DNA from: Stenotrophomonas sp. BIO128-Bstrain
GTDB lineage: Bacteria; Pseudomonadota; Gammaproteobacteria; Xanthomonadales; Xanthomonadaceae
Direction: 5' to 3'
Assembly (NCBI RefSeq): GCF_030128875.1
Contig: NZ_CP124620.1
Span: forward strand, 4,386,501-4,450,500
DNA: 64,000 nucleotides
Under the pieces are notes generated by a model, which was not told the DNA's origin, ran no database searches, and was given only the letters and a program-made list of their open reading frames with translations. Within the stretch, counting starts at the first letter, position 1; each line of letters opens with the position of its first letter. The position numbers and the translations under genes were made by a program. This document shows positions 1 through 11,588 of this stretch, piece after piece.

Positions 1-407
1 CCATCCTTGCCGCGCTGATGGCGCCGGTGGTGATGTACGTGCAGTCGCGCGGCGTGGCAGAAGTGCTGGCCGGCAAGGACTCGGGCTGGGATGCGCAGCA
101 GCGCGACGATGGCGGAGTGTCCTGGCTGGCACTGGCACGTGGCTATGGCGGGCTGAGCGTGTTCGGTCTGTTCATGGGGGCACTGGCCTATGCGGTCTCG
201 CCCTCGCTGGCGGCGTGGATGGCGCCGGTGGTGATCGGCATGGTGCTGGCGATTCCGGTGGTGGGCTTCACCTCCTCGCGCACCGCCGGCGTGTGGATGC
301 ACCGGCTGGGCCTGATGGAAATCCCGGAAGAATCGGCACCGCCCAAGGTGCTGGTGCGCGCGGCCGAGCTGCGCCGTGCGGCTGCCGAGGCGCACCCGGC
401 CGGCTGA
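1..407 (+). CDS. opgH: Glucans biosynthesis glucosyltransferase H, C-terminal part (5' end outside window)
   Basis: Only the last 134 residues are present; the reading frame is open from the left edge to the TGA at 405-407. OpgH (MdoH) is an inner-membrane glycosyltransferase that makes the beta-glucan backbone of osmoregulated periplasmic glucans. The fragment shows the end of the membrane domain: two hydrophobic stretches ([11 protein letters not shown] and [15 protein letters not shown]) followed by a polar tail with the family ending [11 protein letters not shown]. The catalytic domain lies outside the window. The assignment rests on resemblance of this tail to MdoH proteins. The gene ends 78 bases before the next gene, which has its own likely promoter. 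Confidence 0.82.
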   Translation, partial: ILAALMAPVVMYVQSRGVAEVLAGKDSGWDAQQRDDGGVSWLALARGYGGLSVFGLFMGALAYAVSPSLAAWMAPVVIGMVLAIPVVGFTSSRTAGVWMHRLGLMEIPEESAPPKVLVRAAELRRAAAEAHPAG

Positions 408-485
408 GCCCTGCGTTGCCGCGATCAGCGCCCCATTGCAGCGGGGCGCGGTCATAATGCGGCTTGATCGTACTGGAGCCGCCTG

Positions 486-1148
486 ATGCTGGATACCGTG
501 GAAAACGAAACCGGCGCCGACCCGCAGTGGTCGGTGCTGTGGCTGCATGGCCTGGGTGCCGATGGCCATGACTTCGCCCCGATCGTGCCCGAGCTGGTGC
601 GCCCGCACTGGCCGGCGATCCGCTTCGTGTTCCCGCATGCGCCGGTGCAGCCGATCACGATCAACAACGGCGTGCCGATGCGCGCGTGGTACGACATCGT
701 CAGCATGGATTTTCGCTCGCGCGCCGACAGCGCCGGCGTGGATGCCTCGATCGTGGAACTGGAACTGCTGATCGAGCGCGAGATCGCCCGCGGCATTCCG
801 GCCGAGCGCATCCTGCTGGCCGGCTTCTCCCAGGGCGGGGCGGTGATCCTCAGCGCGCTGCTGCGCCGCACCCGTCCGCTGGCCGGGCTGATCGCGCTGT
901 CGACCTATCTGCCCGACCCGGCCAAGGCTGCGGCCGCGCGCGTGGCCGGCGCAATCAGCGTGCCGGTATTCATGGCCCATGGCACGCAGGATCCGGTGAT
1001 TCCGGTGGCGATCGCCGAGCACACCGCACAGACGCTGAGCGCGCTCGGCCTGCCGGTGGAGTGGCACACCTACACGATGGCCCACCAGGTCTGTGCCGAC
1101 GAGCTCGACGCACTGGGCAACTGGCTCGAGGCGCGCTTGGCCGCCTGA
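486..1148 (+). CDS. Alpha/beta-hydrolase carboxylesterase (phospholipase/carboxylesterase family)
   Basis: A 220-residue cytoplasmic serine hydrolase of the carboxylesterase/lysophospholipase family, which cleaves short-chain esters. The family hallmarks are visible: LHGLGADGHDF near residue 20 (oxyanion-hole region), the nucleophile elbow GFSQGG near residue 115, the Asp in HGTQDPVIP and a His in TYTMAHQV near the C-terminus, which together make a complete triad. Length is normal for the family. GGAG seven bases before the ATG supports the start, and a CATAAT box lies about 30 bases upstream. The algZ-like sensor gene starts only four bases after the stop, so the two may be cotranscribed. 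The natural substrate is unknown. Confidence 0.88.
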   Translation: MLDTVENETGADPQWSVLWLHGLGADGHDFAPIVPELVRPHWPAIRFVFPHAPVQPITINNGVPMRAWYDIVSMDFRSRADSAGVDASIVELELLIEREIARGIPAERILLAGFSQGGAVILSALLRRTRPLAGLIALSTYLPDPAKAAAARVAGAISVPVFMAHGTQDPVIPVAIAEHTAQTLSALGLPVEWHTYTMAHQVCADELDALGNWLEARLAA

Positions 1149-1152
1149 CGCC

Positions 1153-2199
1153 ATGAACGACCCGCGCCAGCAGTCCTGGTTGCCCGAGCTGTGCCGCCTG
1201 CCGCGACTGGCGGCGATGCTCGGGTTGGCCGAGCTGGTGGTCGTGGTGGTGGCGCTGGCACCCGATGGCAGCCGCCACTGGACGCTGCCGGACTTCCTGT
1301 CCGCCAGCGGCTTCGCGTTGTGGCTGGCGCTGGCAGTGACGGTCAGCCTGTGCAGCGTGCGCGCCATGCTCTCGCGCCTGCCCGAGGTGCCGGGCATGGT
1401 GCTGGTGGTGATGATGACCGGCCTGATCGCCGGCGCGTGCGCGGCGATCGTGCATGCGTTGTACGGGGTGATCGGCGGCGGCAGCTTCGCCCAGACCGTC
1501 GGCTTCTGGCGGTTCACGCTGGGCAGCGCGGCGATGACCGCATTGATCAGCGCACTGGCGCTGCGCTACTTCTACGTCAGTGATCGTGGCAGCGCGCAGA
1601 TGCTGGCCAATGCACGGGCCCAGGCCGATGCGCTGCAGGCGCGGATCCGGCCGCATTTCCTCTTCAACAGCATGAACCTGATCGCCAGCCTGCTGCGCCG
1701 CGATCCGGACGTGGCCGAGCGCGCGGTCCTGGACTTGTCCGACCTGTTCCGTGCCGCGCTGGGTGCCGGCGATGGCGACTCCACCCTGCAGGCCGAGTGC
1801 GAACTGGCCGAGCAGTATCTGTCGATCGAATCGCTGCGCCTGGGCGAACGCCTGAAGGTGATCTGGCTGCGCGACGAGCCGTTGCCATGGTCGTTGCCGA
1901 TGCCGCGGCTGGTGCTGCAACCGCTGGTCGAGAACGCGGTGCTGCACGGCATCTCACGGGTGCCTGCCGGCGGCACGATCGTGCTGGCGCTGTCCAGCGA
2001 CGGCACCCAGCTGCGCATCCGGGTGCGCAACCCGGCGCCGGATCCGGCCACCCGCGGGCTGCCGCTGCTGCAGGGCGCAGGCCACGCACAACGCAACATC
2101 GCCCACCGCCTGGCTTGGCGCTTCGGCCCGGCCGCGCGGATGACGGGGGCGTGGGCCGACGGCTACTATGCTTGCGAAATCACGGTCCCGGTCCAGTGA
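1153..2199 (+). CDS. algZ: LytS/AlgZ-type sensor histidine kinase
   Basis: A 348-residue inner-membrane sensor kinase. The N-terminal half has about four hydrophobic segments (residues roughly 15-35, 50-75, 80-105, 118-140). The His_kinase domain follows with the phospho-acceptor box IRPHFLFNSMN and the ATP-binding N-box LVLQPLVENAVLHG. This is the FimS/AlgZ family, which partners with LytTR-type regulators. The ATG at 1153 is four bases after the esterase stop. The next gene is its response regulator, whose ribosome-binding site overlaps this stop codon. In Pseudomonas the pair controls alginate and twitching; the targets here cannot be read from the sequence. Confidence 0.88.
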   Translation: MNDPRQQSWLPELCRLPRLAAMLGLAELVVVVVALAPDGSRHWTLPDFLSASGFALWLALAVTVSLCSVRAMLSRLPEVPGMVLVVMMTGLIAGACAAIVHALYGVIGGGSFAQTVGFWRFTLGSAAMTALISALALRYFYVSDRGSAQMLANARAQADALQARIRPHFLFNSMNLIASLLRRDPDVAERAVLDLSDLFRAALGAGDGDSTLQAECELAEQYLSIESLRLGERLKVIWLRDEPLPWSLPMPRLVLQPLVENAVLHGISRVPAGGTIVLALSSDGTQLRIRVRNPAPDPATRGLPLLQGAGHAQRNIAHRLAWRFGPAARMTGAWADGYYACEITVPVQ

Positions 2200-2209
2200 G
2201 GAAACTGTA

Positions 2210-2938
2210 TTGAAGGTGGTGATCGCCGACGACGAACCGCTGGCCCGCGAGCGCCTGCGCTCCCTGCTTGCCGACCAGGCCGGCATCGAGGTGGTGGCCG
2301 AGGCCGAGAACGGCGAACAGGCGCTGCATGCCTGCGCCGAACTGCAACCGGACCTGGTCCTGCTCGATATCGCCATGCCCGGCCTGGACGGGCTGGAGGC
2401 CGCACGCCATCTGGCGACCTTCGAACCCCGCCCGGCCGTGGTGTTCTGCACCGCGTACGACGCGCATGCGCTGTCCGCGTTCGAAGCGGCGGCCATCGAT
2501 TACCTGATGAAGCCGGTGCGCCCCGAGCGCCTGGCTGCCGCCCTTGAACGGGCGCGGACCTTCCTGGCCGGCCGCAGCGGCCCGGCGACCGCCGCCAGCC
2601 AGCAGGCGCGCACGCTGCTGTGCGCGCGCCTGCGCGGCAGCCTGCGGCTGATCCCGGTCGAGGACATCCATTACCTGCAGGCCGAAGAGAAATACGTCGT
2701 CGTGCACCACGCGCGCGGCGAAGACCTGCTGGAAGAATCGCTGAAGTCGCTGGAAGAAGAATTCGGCACCCGATTCGTGCGCATCCATCGCAATTGCCTG
2801 GTCGCCCGGCACGAACTGGTGGAGCTGCGACGAAATGGCGCAAGCCAGGTCCAGGCGGTGCTGCGCCATGGCCACGGGCCGCTGGAAGTCAGCCGCCGCT
2901 GCGTGGCCAGCCTCAAGCAGGACCTCAAACACCTGTAG
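2210..2938 (+). CDS. algR: LytTR-family response regulator (AlgR-like)
   Basis: A two-domain transcription regulator of about 242 residues. The receiver domain shows IADDEP at the N-terminus, the phosphorylated Asp in [10 protein letters not shown] near residue 53 and the Lys in YLMKPVRP. A LytTR DNA-binding domain follows, with the typical [14 protein letters not shown] and [11 protein letters not shown] chose the TTG at 2210 because GAGGAA lies six bases before it and the receiver fold begins there; an ATG at 2168 would overlap algZ and add 14 unrelated residues. It is translationally linked to algZ. hemC lies downstream, the same order as in Pseudomonas aeruginosa. Confidence 0.88.
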   Translation: MKVVIADDEPLARERLRSLLADQAGIEVVAEAENGEQALHACAELQPDLVLLDIAMPGLDGLEAARHLATFEPRPAVVFCTAYDAHALSAFEAAAIDYLMKPVRPERLAAALERARTFLAGRSGPATAASQQARTLLCARLRGSLRLIPVEDIHYLQAEEKYVVVHHARGEDLLEESLKSLEEEFGTRFVRIHRNCLVARHELVELRRNGASQVQAVLRHGHGPLEVSRRCVASLKQDLKHL

Positions 2939-2976
2939 GCCACGGGGATCCCATCGGGCCTGGCAGGCGCTCACCG

Positions 2977-3006
2977 TTGGTCGATATGCCTCCGTGCGTC
3001 GATAAT
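2977..3006 (+). promoter_or_regulatory. Likely hemC promoter placing the transcript start at the ATG
   Basis: TTGGTC (2977-2982), an 18-base spacer and GATAAT (3001-3006) form a good sigma-70 promoter. The hemC ATG begins only six bases after the -10 box and no Shine-Dalgarno sequence is present, so the mRNA is probably leaderless. This is inference from spacing alone. Confidence 0.5.
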
Positions 3007-3012
3007 GGCGCC

Positions 3013-3924
3013 ATGAAGACCCTGCGCATCGCCACCCGAAAGAGCCCGCTTGCCCTGTGGCAGAGCGAATACGTCGCCGACCGCCTGCGCCAGGTGCACC
3101 CGGGGCTGGAGGTGGTGCTGATCCCGATGAGCACCCGCGGCGATGAGGTGCTGGACCGCTCGCTGGCGGCGATCGGCGGCAAGGGCCTGTTCCTCAAGGA
3201 ACTGGAACTGGCGATGCTGCGTGGCGAAGCGGATTGCGCCGTGCACTCGCTCAAGGACGTGCCGATGGAACTGGACGCGCCCTTCGCGCTGCCAGCCATG
3301 CTGACCCGTCATGACGCGGCCGACGGGTTCATTTCAAATCTGTACGCCTCGCTGGAGGCATTGCCGATCGGCGCCCGGGTGGGCACCTCGTCGCTGCGCC
3401 GCCAGGCCCAGCTGCGCGCGCTGCGCCCGGATCTGGAGTTGCAGGACCTGCGCGGCAACGTCAACACGCGCCTGGCCAAGCTCGACAACGGCGGTTACGA
3501 CGCGATCGTGCTGGCGGTCGCCGGGCTGGAACGCCTGGGCCTGGGCCACCGCATCGTGGCGCGCCTGGCCGCCCCGGACTGGTTGCCGGCCCCGGCGCAG
3601 GGCGCGGTCACGGTGGAGTGCAACGGCGAGGACGCGGCGGTGATGGGCCTGTTCGCTGCGCTGGACGATGCCGACACGCGTGCCTGCGTGGAAGCAGAGC
3701 GCGCCATGAACCGCGCGCTGCACGGCAGCTGCCATGTGCCGGTGGCCGGCTTTGCGCAATGGGAGGGCGAGGATCTGTTCCTGCAGGGCCTGGTCGGCGG
3801 GGTCGCCGATGGCCGCATCGTGCGCGCGGAAGCGCGGGGCCCGGCCAGTGATCCGGAGACGCTGGGCCAGCGCGTCGCGCGCGGCCTGCTCGATGCCGGC
3901 GCCGGGGAGCTGCTCGCGGTGTAG
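3013..3924 (+). CDS. hemC: Porphobilinogen deaminase (hydroxymethylbilane synthase)
   Basis: A 303-residue cytoplasmic enzyme of tetrapyrrole synthesis that polymerises four porphobilinogens into hydroxymethylbilane. It starts with the family signature [15 protein letters not shown] and carries [19 protein letters not shown] and LRGNVNTRL in the expected order. The Cys that holds the dipyrromethane cofactor is in HGSCHVPV near residue 240. Length matches the family. It follows algR, but the spacing and a separate promoter argue for independent transcription. hemD, which often follows hemC, is not adjacent. The stop codon TAG is also the end of the GTAG that opens a REP palindrome. Confidence 0.97.
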   Translation: MKTLRIATRKSPLALWQSEYVADRLRQVHPGLEVVLIPMSTRGDEVLDRSLAAIGGKGLFLKELELAMLRGEADCAVHSLKDVPMELDAPFALPAMLTRHDAADGFISNLYASLEALPIGARVGTSSLRRQAQLRALRPDLELQDLRGNVNTRLAKLDNGGYDAIVLAVAGLERLGLGHRIVARLAAPDWLPAPAQGAVTVECNGEDAAVMGLFAALDDADTRACVEAERAMNRALHGSCHVPVAGFAQWEGEDLFLQGLVGGVADGRIVRAEARGPASDPETLGQRVARGLLDAGAGELLAV

Positions 3925-3992
3925 TGCCGGCCGCTGGCCGGCATTCCAGATCGCGCGAGGTTCCCGGGTAGCCGGCCAGCGGCCGGCACTAC
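3921..3992. repeat. SMAG-type REP pair overlapping the hemC stop codon
   Basis: GTAGTGCCGGCCGCTGGCCG begins the left unit (3921-3942) and its reverse complement ending in CACTAC is the right unit (3971-3992), 28 bases apart. This is the inverted dimer form of Stenotrophomonas GTAG REPs. It lies between convergent genes and may act as a bidirectional transcript terminator or mRNA stabiliser. Confidence 0.85.
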
Positions 3993-4026
3993 GTCACGAT
4001 GGCGGGCGCACCGGCGCCCGCAGCGA

Positions 4027-4803
4027 TTACTTGAACTTGTAGACCACGTTCATCGTGGTCAGCGTGTCGGTCTTGCGCTTGTCATCGGCGACGTCGCTGT
4101 TGTGACGCGCCTGCCAGCCGGCCTTCAGTGCCAGATGCTCGTTCATGCTCACCGATACGCCGAAATCGTTCTGCGCGAAGGTGTTGTACGAGCCCGATTC
4201 GACCAGCAGCGTGTTCACCAGGTCGGTGTTCGGGGTCAGCGTGTACTTGAGATCGAACAGGCCGCGGCCGATCAGGCCGGTACGGGTCGAGTCGTCTTCG
4301 GTGTTGTGGGTGCGGCGCACACCCGGACCGATCTGCGCGTCCATGTAGAACCGCTCGGCGTCGATGATCCGGGTGCCGTAACCGAGACCGAACGAGCTCT
4401 GGCGGTCGTAGGTGGCGAAATCGTCGCGCTCGTAACGCACCGTGGCGGTGATCTGGCGGTGTTCGCCCAGTTGCAGCGCACTGCCGGCGCTGCCGGTGTA
4501 GCGGTTGGCGGTGGTGTTGCGGCGGCGGATGGTGGTGCCGTCGTCGTTGGTATCGGTGTACTCCGAGCGCGAGCGCAGGCCGAACAGGTCCATGCTGTGC
4601 ACCCAGTCATCATCGGTGTAGCGCAGGCGCAGACGACCGTTGAAGCTCTCGGTATTGCTGTTGCCGCGGGCCGAGGCAAAGCCCAGTTCGCCGCCACTGC
4701 CGCTCCAGGGGGAGGTCATCGCCGCCAGTTCGGCAACGTCCTGTGCATAAACCGCCGGGGCGCAGAGCAGCAGGGGAACAAGCAACGAAACGCGCAGGGA
4801 CAT
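4027..4803 (-). CDS. DUF481-family outer-membrane protein
   Basis: A 258-residue protein with a cleavable signal peptide (hydrophobic LLVPLLLCAP, then AVYAQD). The mature part is rich in alternating polar and aromatic residues and matches the DUF481 (YdiY-like, salt-induced outer-membrane protein) pattern: GELGFASARGNSNTES near the N-terminus, many short beta-strands, and a C-terminal VVYKFK with the aromatic end usual for barrel proteins. The ATG at 4803 is preferred over one eight codons upstream because GGAGA lies just before it and the signal peptide begins there. Function is unknown; related proteins are linked to salt or envelope stress. It is convergent with hemC. Confidence 0.8.
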   Translation of the reverse strand: MSLRVSLLVPLLLCAPAVYAQDVAELAAMTSPWSGSGGELGFASARGNSNTESFNGRLRLRYTDDDWVHSMDLFGLRSRSEYTDTNDDGTTIRRRNTTANRYTGSAGSALQLGEHRQITATVRYERDDFATYDRQSSFGLGYGTRIIDAERFYMDAQIGPGVRRTHNTEDDSTRTGLIGRGLFDLKYTLTPNTDLVNTLLVESGSYNTFAQNDFGVSVSMNEHLALKAGWQARHNSDVADDKRKTDTLTTMNVVYKFK

Positions 4804-4924
4804 CAACGGTTCTCCGTGATCGGACAAGGGGGAGGGACAACAAGGGGGGGATGATACTTGATGCGTTCCACGTCACATTCGGCGATGGGCCGGGGCTTTA
4901 GGACCCGTTCGGCCTCGCCCCTGT

Positions 4925-5536
4925 TCAGGGAATATCGATCCGCAGCGAGGCGTCGTCGAAGCGCGAGTAGGTCACGGTAATCCGGAACGGCTGCCCGTTG
5001 GTCTGGCCCTTGCGCTCGATCTGCACCGGCAGGCCCTGCACATTGACCCAGTACAGCAGGCCATCGGGCGCTGCAGTGGCGTGGCGCACCTCGTATTTGT
5101 GTGCGCGCTGGCCGCCGGCGCGTTCTTCGCCGAGGTCGCGCACCTGCAGCTGCGCCGGCTCCAGATCAGCGGGCAACGGATTGCGCCACTGGGCCAGCAT
5201 CCCTTCGGGCACCGGGATCTGGCGCACTTCGCCGGCACGCTGCAGGAAGAAGGTGCCGCCGATGATGGTCTGCGGGCCATCCTCGGTGACGAGGCGGTAG
5301 CGGTCCGGGGCCACGTAGTCCATCTGCGCTTCCACCGCGCGCGGGCCCTGCATTTTCATCACCGCATGGAAGCTGCGCAGCTGGCCGAAGCGCTGGCTGG
5401 CGGCCAGCACCGTGCCGACCGGGTCGGCGGCCGGTGCGGTCGCGGCAGGCACCGCAGCCACGGGCGTTTCAGTGCGCCCGCAGCCGCTGAGCAGCAGGGC
5501 GGCGGCGGACAGGGCAAGGGCGGGCAACAGGCGCAT
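4925..5536 (-). CDS. Outer-membrane lipoprotein resembling the LolA/LolB fold
   Basis: A 203-residue predicted lipoprotein: hydrophobic leader ALALSAAALLLSGC gives a lipobox with the Cys at residue 19, then an Ala/Pro-rich linker to about residue 40. The mature domain (FHAVMKMQ, MDYVAPDRYRLV, YWVNVQGLPVQIERK) has the strand pattern of LolA-like or DUF2092-type periplasmic lipid-binding proteins, but I cannot name a precise family. The gene is divergent from the WYL regulator at 5627, with about 90 bases between them, so the regulator could act here. Function is unknown. Confidence 0.7.
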   Translation of the reverse strand: MRLLPALALSAAALLLSGCGRTETPVAAVPAATAPAADPVGTVLAASQRFGQLRSFHAVMKMQGPRAVEAQMDYVAPDRYRLVTEDGPQTIIGGTFFLQRAGEVRQIPVPEGMLAQWRNPLPADLEPAQLQVRDLGEERAGGQRAHKYEVRHATAAPDGLLYWVNVQGLPVQIERKGQTNGQPFRITVTYSRFDDASLRIDIP

Positions 5537-5614
5537 GACGGGCGGCAGCAGGCGATGGGGGCCCCACGATAGCCGAAGATGCAGCCGAAGCCGCCACAAC
5601 GACGGCGACTCGGA

Positions 5615-5620
5615 CATAAT
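5615..5620 (+). promoter_or_regulatory. CATAAT -10 box six bases before the WYL regulator ATG
   Basis: CATAAT at 5615-5620 is followed by six bases and then the ATG at 5627. No Shine-Dalgarno sequence is present, which suggests a leaderless transcript. No convincing -35 box was seen. Confidence 0.35.
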
Positions 5621-5626
5621 CGGGTC

Positions 5627-6592
5627 ATGGACCGATATGAACGCATCAACGCCCTGCATCGCCTGCTCAAGTCCGCCCGTTACCCGGTAACGGTGGCGGC
5701 CCTGCAGGAAAAACTGGAGTGTTCCCGCGCGACTGTCTACCGCGACCTGGCCTTCCTGCGCGATGCGCTGATGGCGCCGGTGGAAGGCGATGGCGAGGCG
5801 GGCTTCCGCTACCAGGCCGACGAAAGCGACCGCTTCGAGCTGCCGGGCTTGTGGCTGAGCTCGGAAGAGCTGCACGCGCTGCTGGCCTCCCAGCACCTGC
5901 TTTCGCGGACAGGGGGCGGCGTGCTCTCCTCGGTGCTGGCCCCGCTGCAGCAGCGCATCGAAGGGCTGCTGGCGGCGCAGGCCGGTGTCTCCAGCTGGCC
6001 GGTCGACCGGGTCCGGGTGATTCCGCACCGCGGGCGCAAATTCGATGAGGCCAGCTTCCGCGCGGTGGCCTCGGCGGTGCTCGAGCGCAAGCAGCTGGCC
6101 TTCGAGTACCGGGCCCGCTCCACCGACGAGGCGACCCAGCGCACCGTGTCGCCGCAGCGCATGACCCACTACCGCGACAACTGGTACCTCGATGCGTGGG
6201 ACCACGGCCGCGAAGGCCTGCGCAGCTTCGCCGTGGACCGCATCTACAAGGCGCGCGTGATCGATACCACCGCGCGCGATGTGGATGAGAGCGAGCTGGA
6301 CGAGCAGCTCGGCGCCAGCTACGGCATCTTCTCCGGGCCGCCCAAGGGCTGGGCCACGATCGTCTTCAGTGCCAAAGCCGCGCGCTGGGTGGCCGATGAG
6401 CATTGGCATTCCAAGCAGCAGGGCCGTTTCCTGCCCGATGGCCGCTACGAGCTGAAACTGCCCTACAGCGTCTCGCGTGAGCTGCTGATGGACGTGCTGC
6501 ACTACGGCTCGGACGCGGAGATCGTCGAGCCGGTGATGCTGCGCGAACAGGCCAAGGCCCTGCTGGCCCTGGCGCTGACCAGCTACGAGTAA
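5627..6592 (+). CDS. YafY-type WYL-domain transcriptional regulator
   Basis: A 321-residue regulator. Residues 1-60 form an HTH_11 DNA-binding domain (MDRYERINALHRLL, then CSRATVYRDLAFLRDAL). The middle and C-terminal parts carry the WYL domain with YRDNWYLDAWDHGREGLRSF, where the W-Y-L motif is plain, and a C-terminal WCX-like extension ending in EQAKALLALAL. WYL domains bind ligands such as nucleic acids or small effectors and often control DNA-damage or stress genes. The short gap to the divergent lipoprotein gene suggests possible control of that gene. The start is fixed by the conserved MDRYERI; it appears to be leaderless. Confidence 0.85.
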   Translation: MDRYERINALHRLLKSARYPVTVAALQEKLECSRATVYRDLAFLRDALMAPVEGDGEAGFRYQADESDRFELPGLWLSSEELHALLASQHLLSRTGGGVLSSVLAPLQQRIEGLLAAQAGVSSWPVDRVRVIPHRGRKFDEASFRAVASAVLERKQLAFEYRARSTDEATQRTVSPQRMTHYRDNWYLDAWDHGREGLRSFAVDRIYKARVIDTTARDVDESELDEQLGASYGIFSGPPKGWATIVFSAKAARWVADEHWHSKQQGRFLPDGRYELKLPYSVSRELLMDVLHYGSDAEIVEPVMLREQAKALLALALTSYE

Positions 6593-6705
6593 GCCGGCCC
6601 GGCCGGCATCGGCTCATGCCGTGGGGTCATATGCCCCGGATTCCGCAAGGGCCGGGGCGTGCGGTATCGTGGGGCGTTGCTGCCCCTACGGATTCCGCTG
6701 CCCCC

Positions 6706-7500
6706 ATGAAAAAGTACCTGCTGCTCCCGTTGCTTGCCGCCTCGCTGACCCTGTCCGCCTGTGGCAAGCCGGCCCATGATTCCCAGAAGCTGGTGGTCGC
6801 GGCCACTGCGGTGCCGCACGCCGAGATCCTGGCCGTGGTCAAGCCGATCCTGGAGAAGGAGGGGCTGACCCTGGAGGTGCGCGTGTTCAACGATTACGTG
6901 CAGCCCAATGACCAGCTGGTGCAGAAGCAGGTCGACGTGAACTACTTCCAGACCGAGCCCTACCTGGACGCCTACAACCGCGACCGCAAGACCGACCTGG
7001 TCAAGGTGATCGGCGTGCATATCGAGCCCTTCGGTGCGTACTCGCGCCGCTTCAAATCGCTCGATGCGCTGCCCAACGGCGCCGATGTGGTGATCCCCAA
7101 CGACCCGAGCAACAACAGCCGCGCGCTGATCCTGCTGCACAAGGCCGGCGTGATCACGCTCAAGGACCCGACCAACGCGTTGGCGACCCAGCGCGACATC
7201 ACCGCCAACCCGAAGCAGCTCAAGTTCCGCGAGCTGGACTCGGCGATGCTGCCGCGCGTGCTGGACCAGGTCGATCTGGCCCTGATCAACACCAACTACG
7301 CGCTGGATGCCGGGCTCAACCCGACCCAGGATGCGCTGGCGATCGAGAGCAAGGATTCTCCGTACGTGAACTTCCTCGTTGCCCGCCCGGACAACAAGGA
7401 CGATGCCCGCGTACAGCAGCTGGCCAAGGCCCTGACCGGCCCGGAAGTGAAGGCCTTCATCGCCGAGAAGTACAAGGGCGCCGTCCTCCCCGCGTTCTGA
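6706..7500 (+). CDS. metQ: D-methionine ABC transporter substrate-binding lipoprotein
   Basis: A 264-residue NLPA-family lipoprotein. The signal peptide ends in LSAC, giving a lipidated Cys at residue 18. The mature domain has the family features ATAVPHAEIL, VDVNYFQTEPYLD and IPNDPSNNSRALILL, which line the methionine site, and ends with FIAEKYKGAVLPAF. It delivers D/L-methionine to a MetNI transporter. The matching metN-metI pair lies about 49 kb away at 55935-57628, not next to it as in the usual metNIQ operon. It stands alone here, facing glpK. Confidence 0.92.
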   Translation: MKKYLLLPLLAASLTLSACGKPAHDSQKLVVAATAVPHAEILAVVKPILEKEGLTLEVRVFNDYVQPNDQLVQKQVDVNYFQTEPYLDAYNRDRKTDLVKVIGVHIEPFGAYSRRFKSLDALPNGADVVIPNDPSNNSRALILLHKAGVITLKDPTNALATQRDITANPKQLKFRELDSAMLPRVLDQVDLALINTNYALDAGLNPTQDALAIESKDSPYVNFLVARPDNKDDARVQQLAKALTGPEVKAFIAEKYKGAVLPAF

Positions 7501-7512
7501 CCGGCACCCGCG

Positions 7513-7534
7513 GTAGCGCCACGCCATGCGTGGC
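7513..7534. repeat. GTAG-type REP-like hairpin between metQ and glpK
   Basis: GTAG (7513-7516) is followed by a perfect hairpin GCCACGC-CAT-GCGTGGC (7518-7534). It resembles a single, divergent SMAG unit and lies between convergent genes, so it may end either transcript. Confidence 0.5.
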
Positions 7535-7573
7535 TGGCCGCGCCCCGCGCGGCAATGATCGCCGACGCGGGCG

Positions 7574-10614
<3,041 letters not shown>

Positions 10615-10707
10615 CGGTTCCCCGGGGCGGATCGGCGTGGTCCGCCGTGGTGGCCAGTGTCGGGCAGTGGTCGGCAACGCCCGATGAAAGTAGCGGGCCC
10701 CACAACG

Positions 10708-10734
10708 ACAACGGGCCCGCAAGGGGCCCGTTGT
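10708..10734 (-). terminator. Perfect 11-bp hairpin downstream of ompW
   Basis: ACAACGGGCCC (10708-10718), loop GCAAG, and GGGCCCGTTGT (10724-10734) make a strong stem 30 bases after the ompW stop. No T-run follows on the minus strand, so intrinsic termination is uncertain. Confidence 0.5.
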
Positions 10735-10763
10735 GCGTACTGCGTGGTGCGGAAGAGGCGTGC

Positions 10764-11396
10764 TTAGAAGCGCGCGCCGATGCCGAAGCCCACGGTCCAC
10801 GGATCCAGCTTGGCCTTGTCGCCGGTGCCTTCGCCGTTGACGGTCAGTTCCGGGCGCGAATGCATGTAGCGGGCATCGGCGCGGGCGAACCAGGTGCTGT
10901 TGATGTTCATGTCCACGCCGACGGTGCCGATCGCGCCCTTGGCGGTCTTCACACCGATGTGGCCGATGTCGCTGGCGAGGTCTTCATTGCTGAAGTTGGA
11001 CTCGTAGTAACCGGCGCCCACGAACGGACGGAACACGTTGTCGGCCTGGCCGAAGTGGTACTGGCCGCTCAGCGCGATCGGCTGCTGCTCGACGGTGCCC
11101 AGGCGGGCGCCATCGGTGCCGCGCACGCGGTGGTCGAACTTGTCCGCTGCGCCCCACAGTTCCACGGCCCAGTTGTCGTTGATGTAGTAGCTGAAGCTCA
11201 GGGTCGGGGCCGGGCCACCGTCCACCTTGCGCACGCCGTCCAGCGGGTCATTCTTCGGCTGCAGCAGCGAGACGCCGCCGACCACGGCGAAGTGCTTGCC
11301 GGACGCGGTATCAACGGTGCTGTCCTGCGCGAAAGCAGCCGGCGCAAAAGCAAGAGCAGTCAGGGTAGCCAGGGTCAGAGTACGGATGGAGCGCAT
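10764..11396 (-). CDS. ompW: OmpW-family outer-membrane protein
   Basis: A 210-residue small beta-barrel protein of the outer membrane. A signal peptide (TLATLTALAFAPAAFAQ) precedes the mature chain. Family marks include the N-terminal VVGGVSLLQPKND, LSFSYYINDNWAVELWG, and the C-terminal PWTVGFGIGARF ending in Phe. OmpW barrels form narrow hydrophobic channels for small nonpolar compounds and respond to stress. It is transcribed alone, with its own hairpin before glpD. Confidence 0.88.
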   Translation of the reverse strand: MRSIRTLTLATLTALAFAPAAFAQDSTVDTASGKHFAVVGGVSLLQPKNDPLDGVRKVDGGPAPTLSFSYYINDNWAVELWGAADKFDHRVRGTDGARLGTVEQQPIALSGQYHFGQADNVFRPFVGAGYYESNFSNEDLASDIGHIGVKTAKGAIGTVGVDMNINSTWFARADARYMHSRPELTVNGEGTGDKAKLDPWTVGFGIGARF

Positions 11397-11588
11397 GGGG
11401 GAATCTCCTCAGGATGTTTTTGTTCTGGGCCCCGGTGTTGTGGGGCGAGGCAACCGTAGTCCCCGCAATATGAATCGCATCCGACGCGCGTTAAATTTTA
11501 GTTGTTTCCATTCAGCGATCAGTGCGAAACCGCTGTATTTCCGGGCGATCATGCAACCTCCGACATTCATGCATCTGGTGACCGTGTG

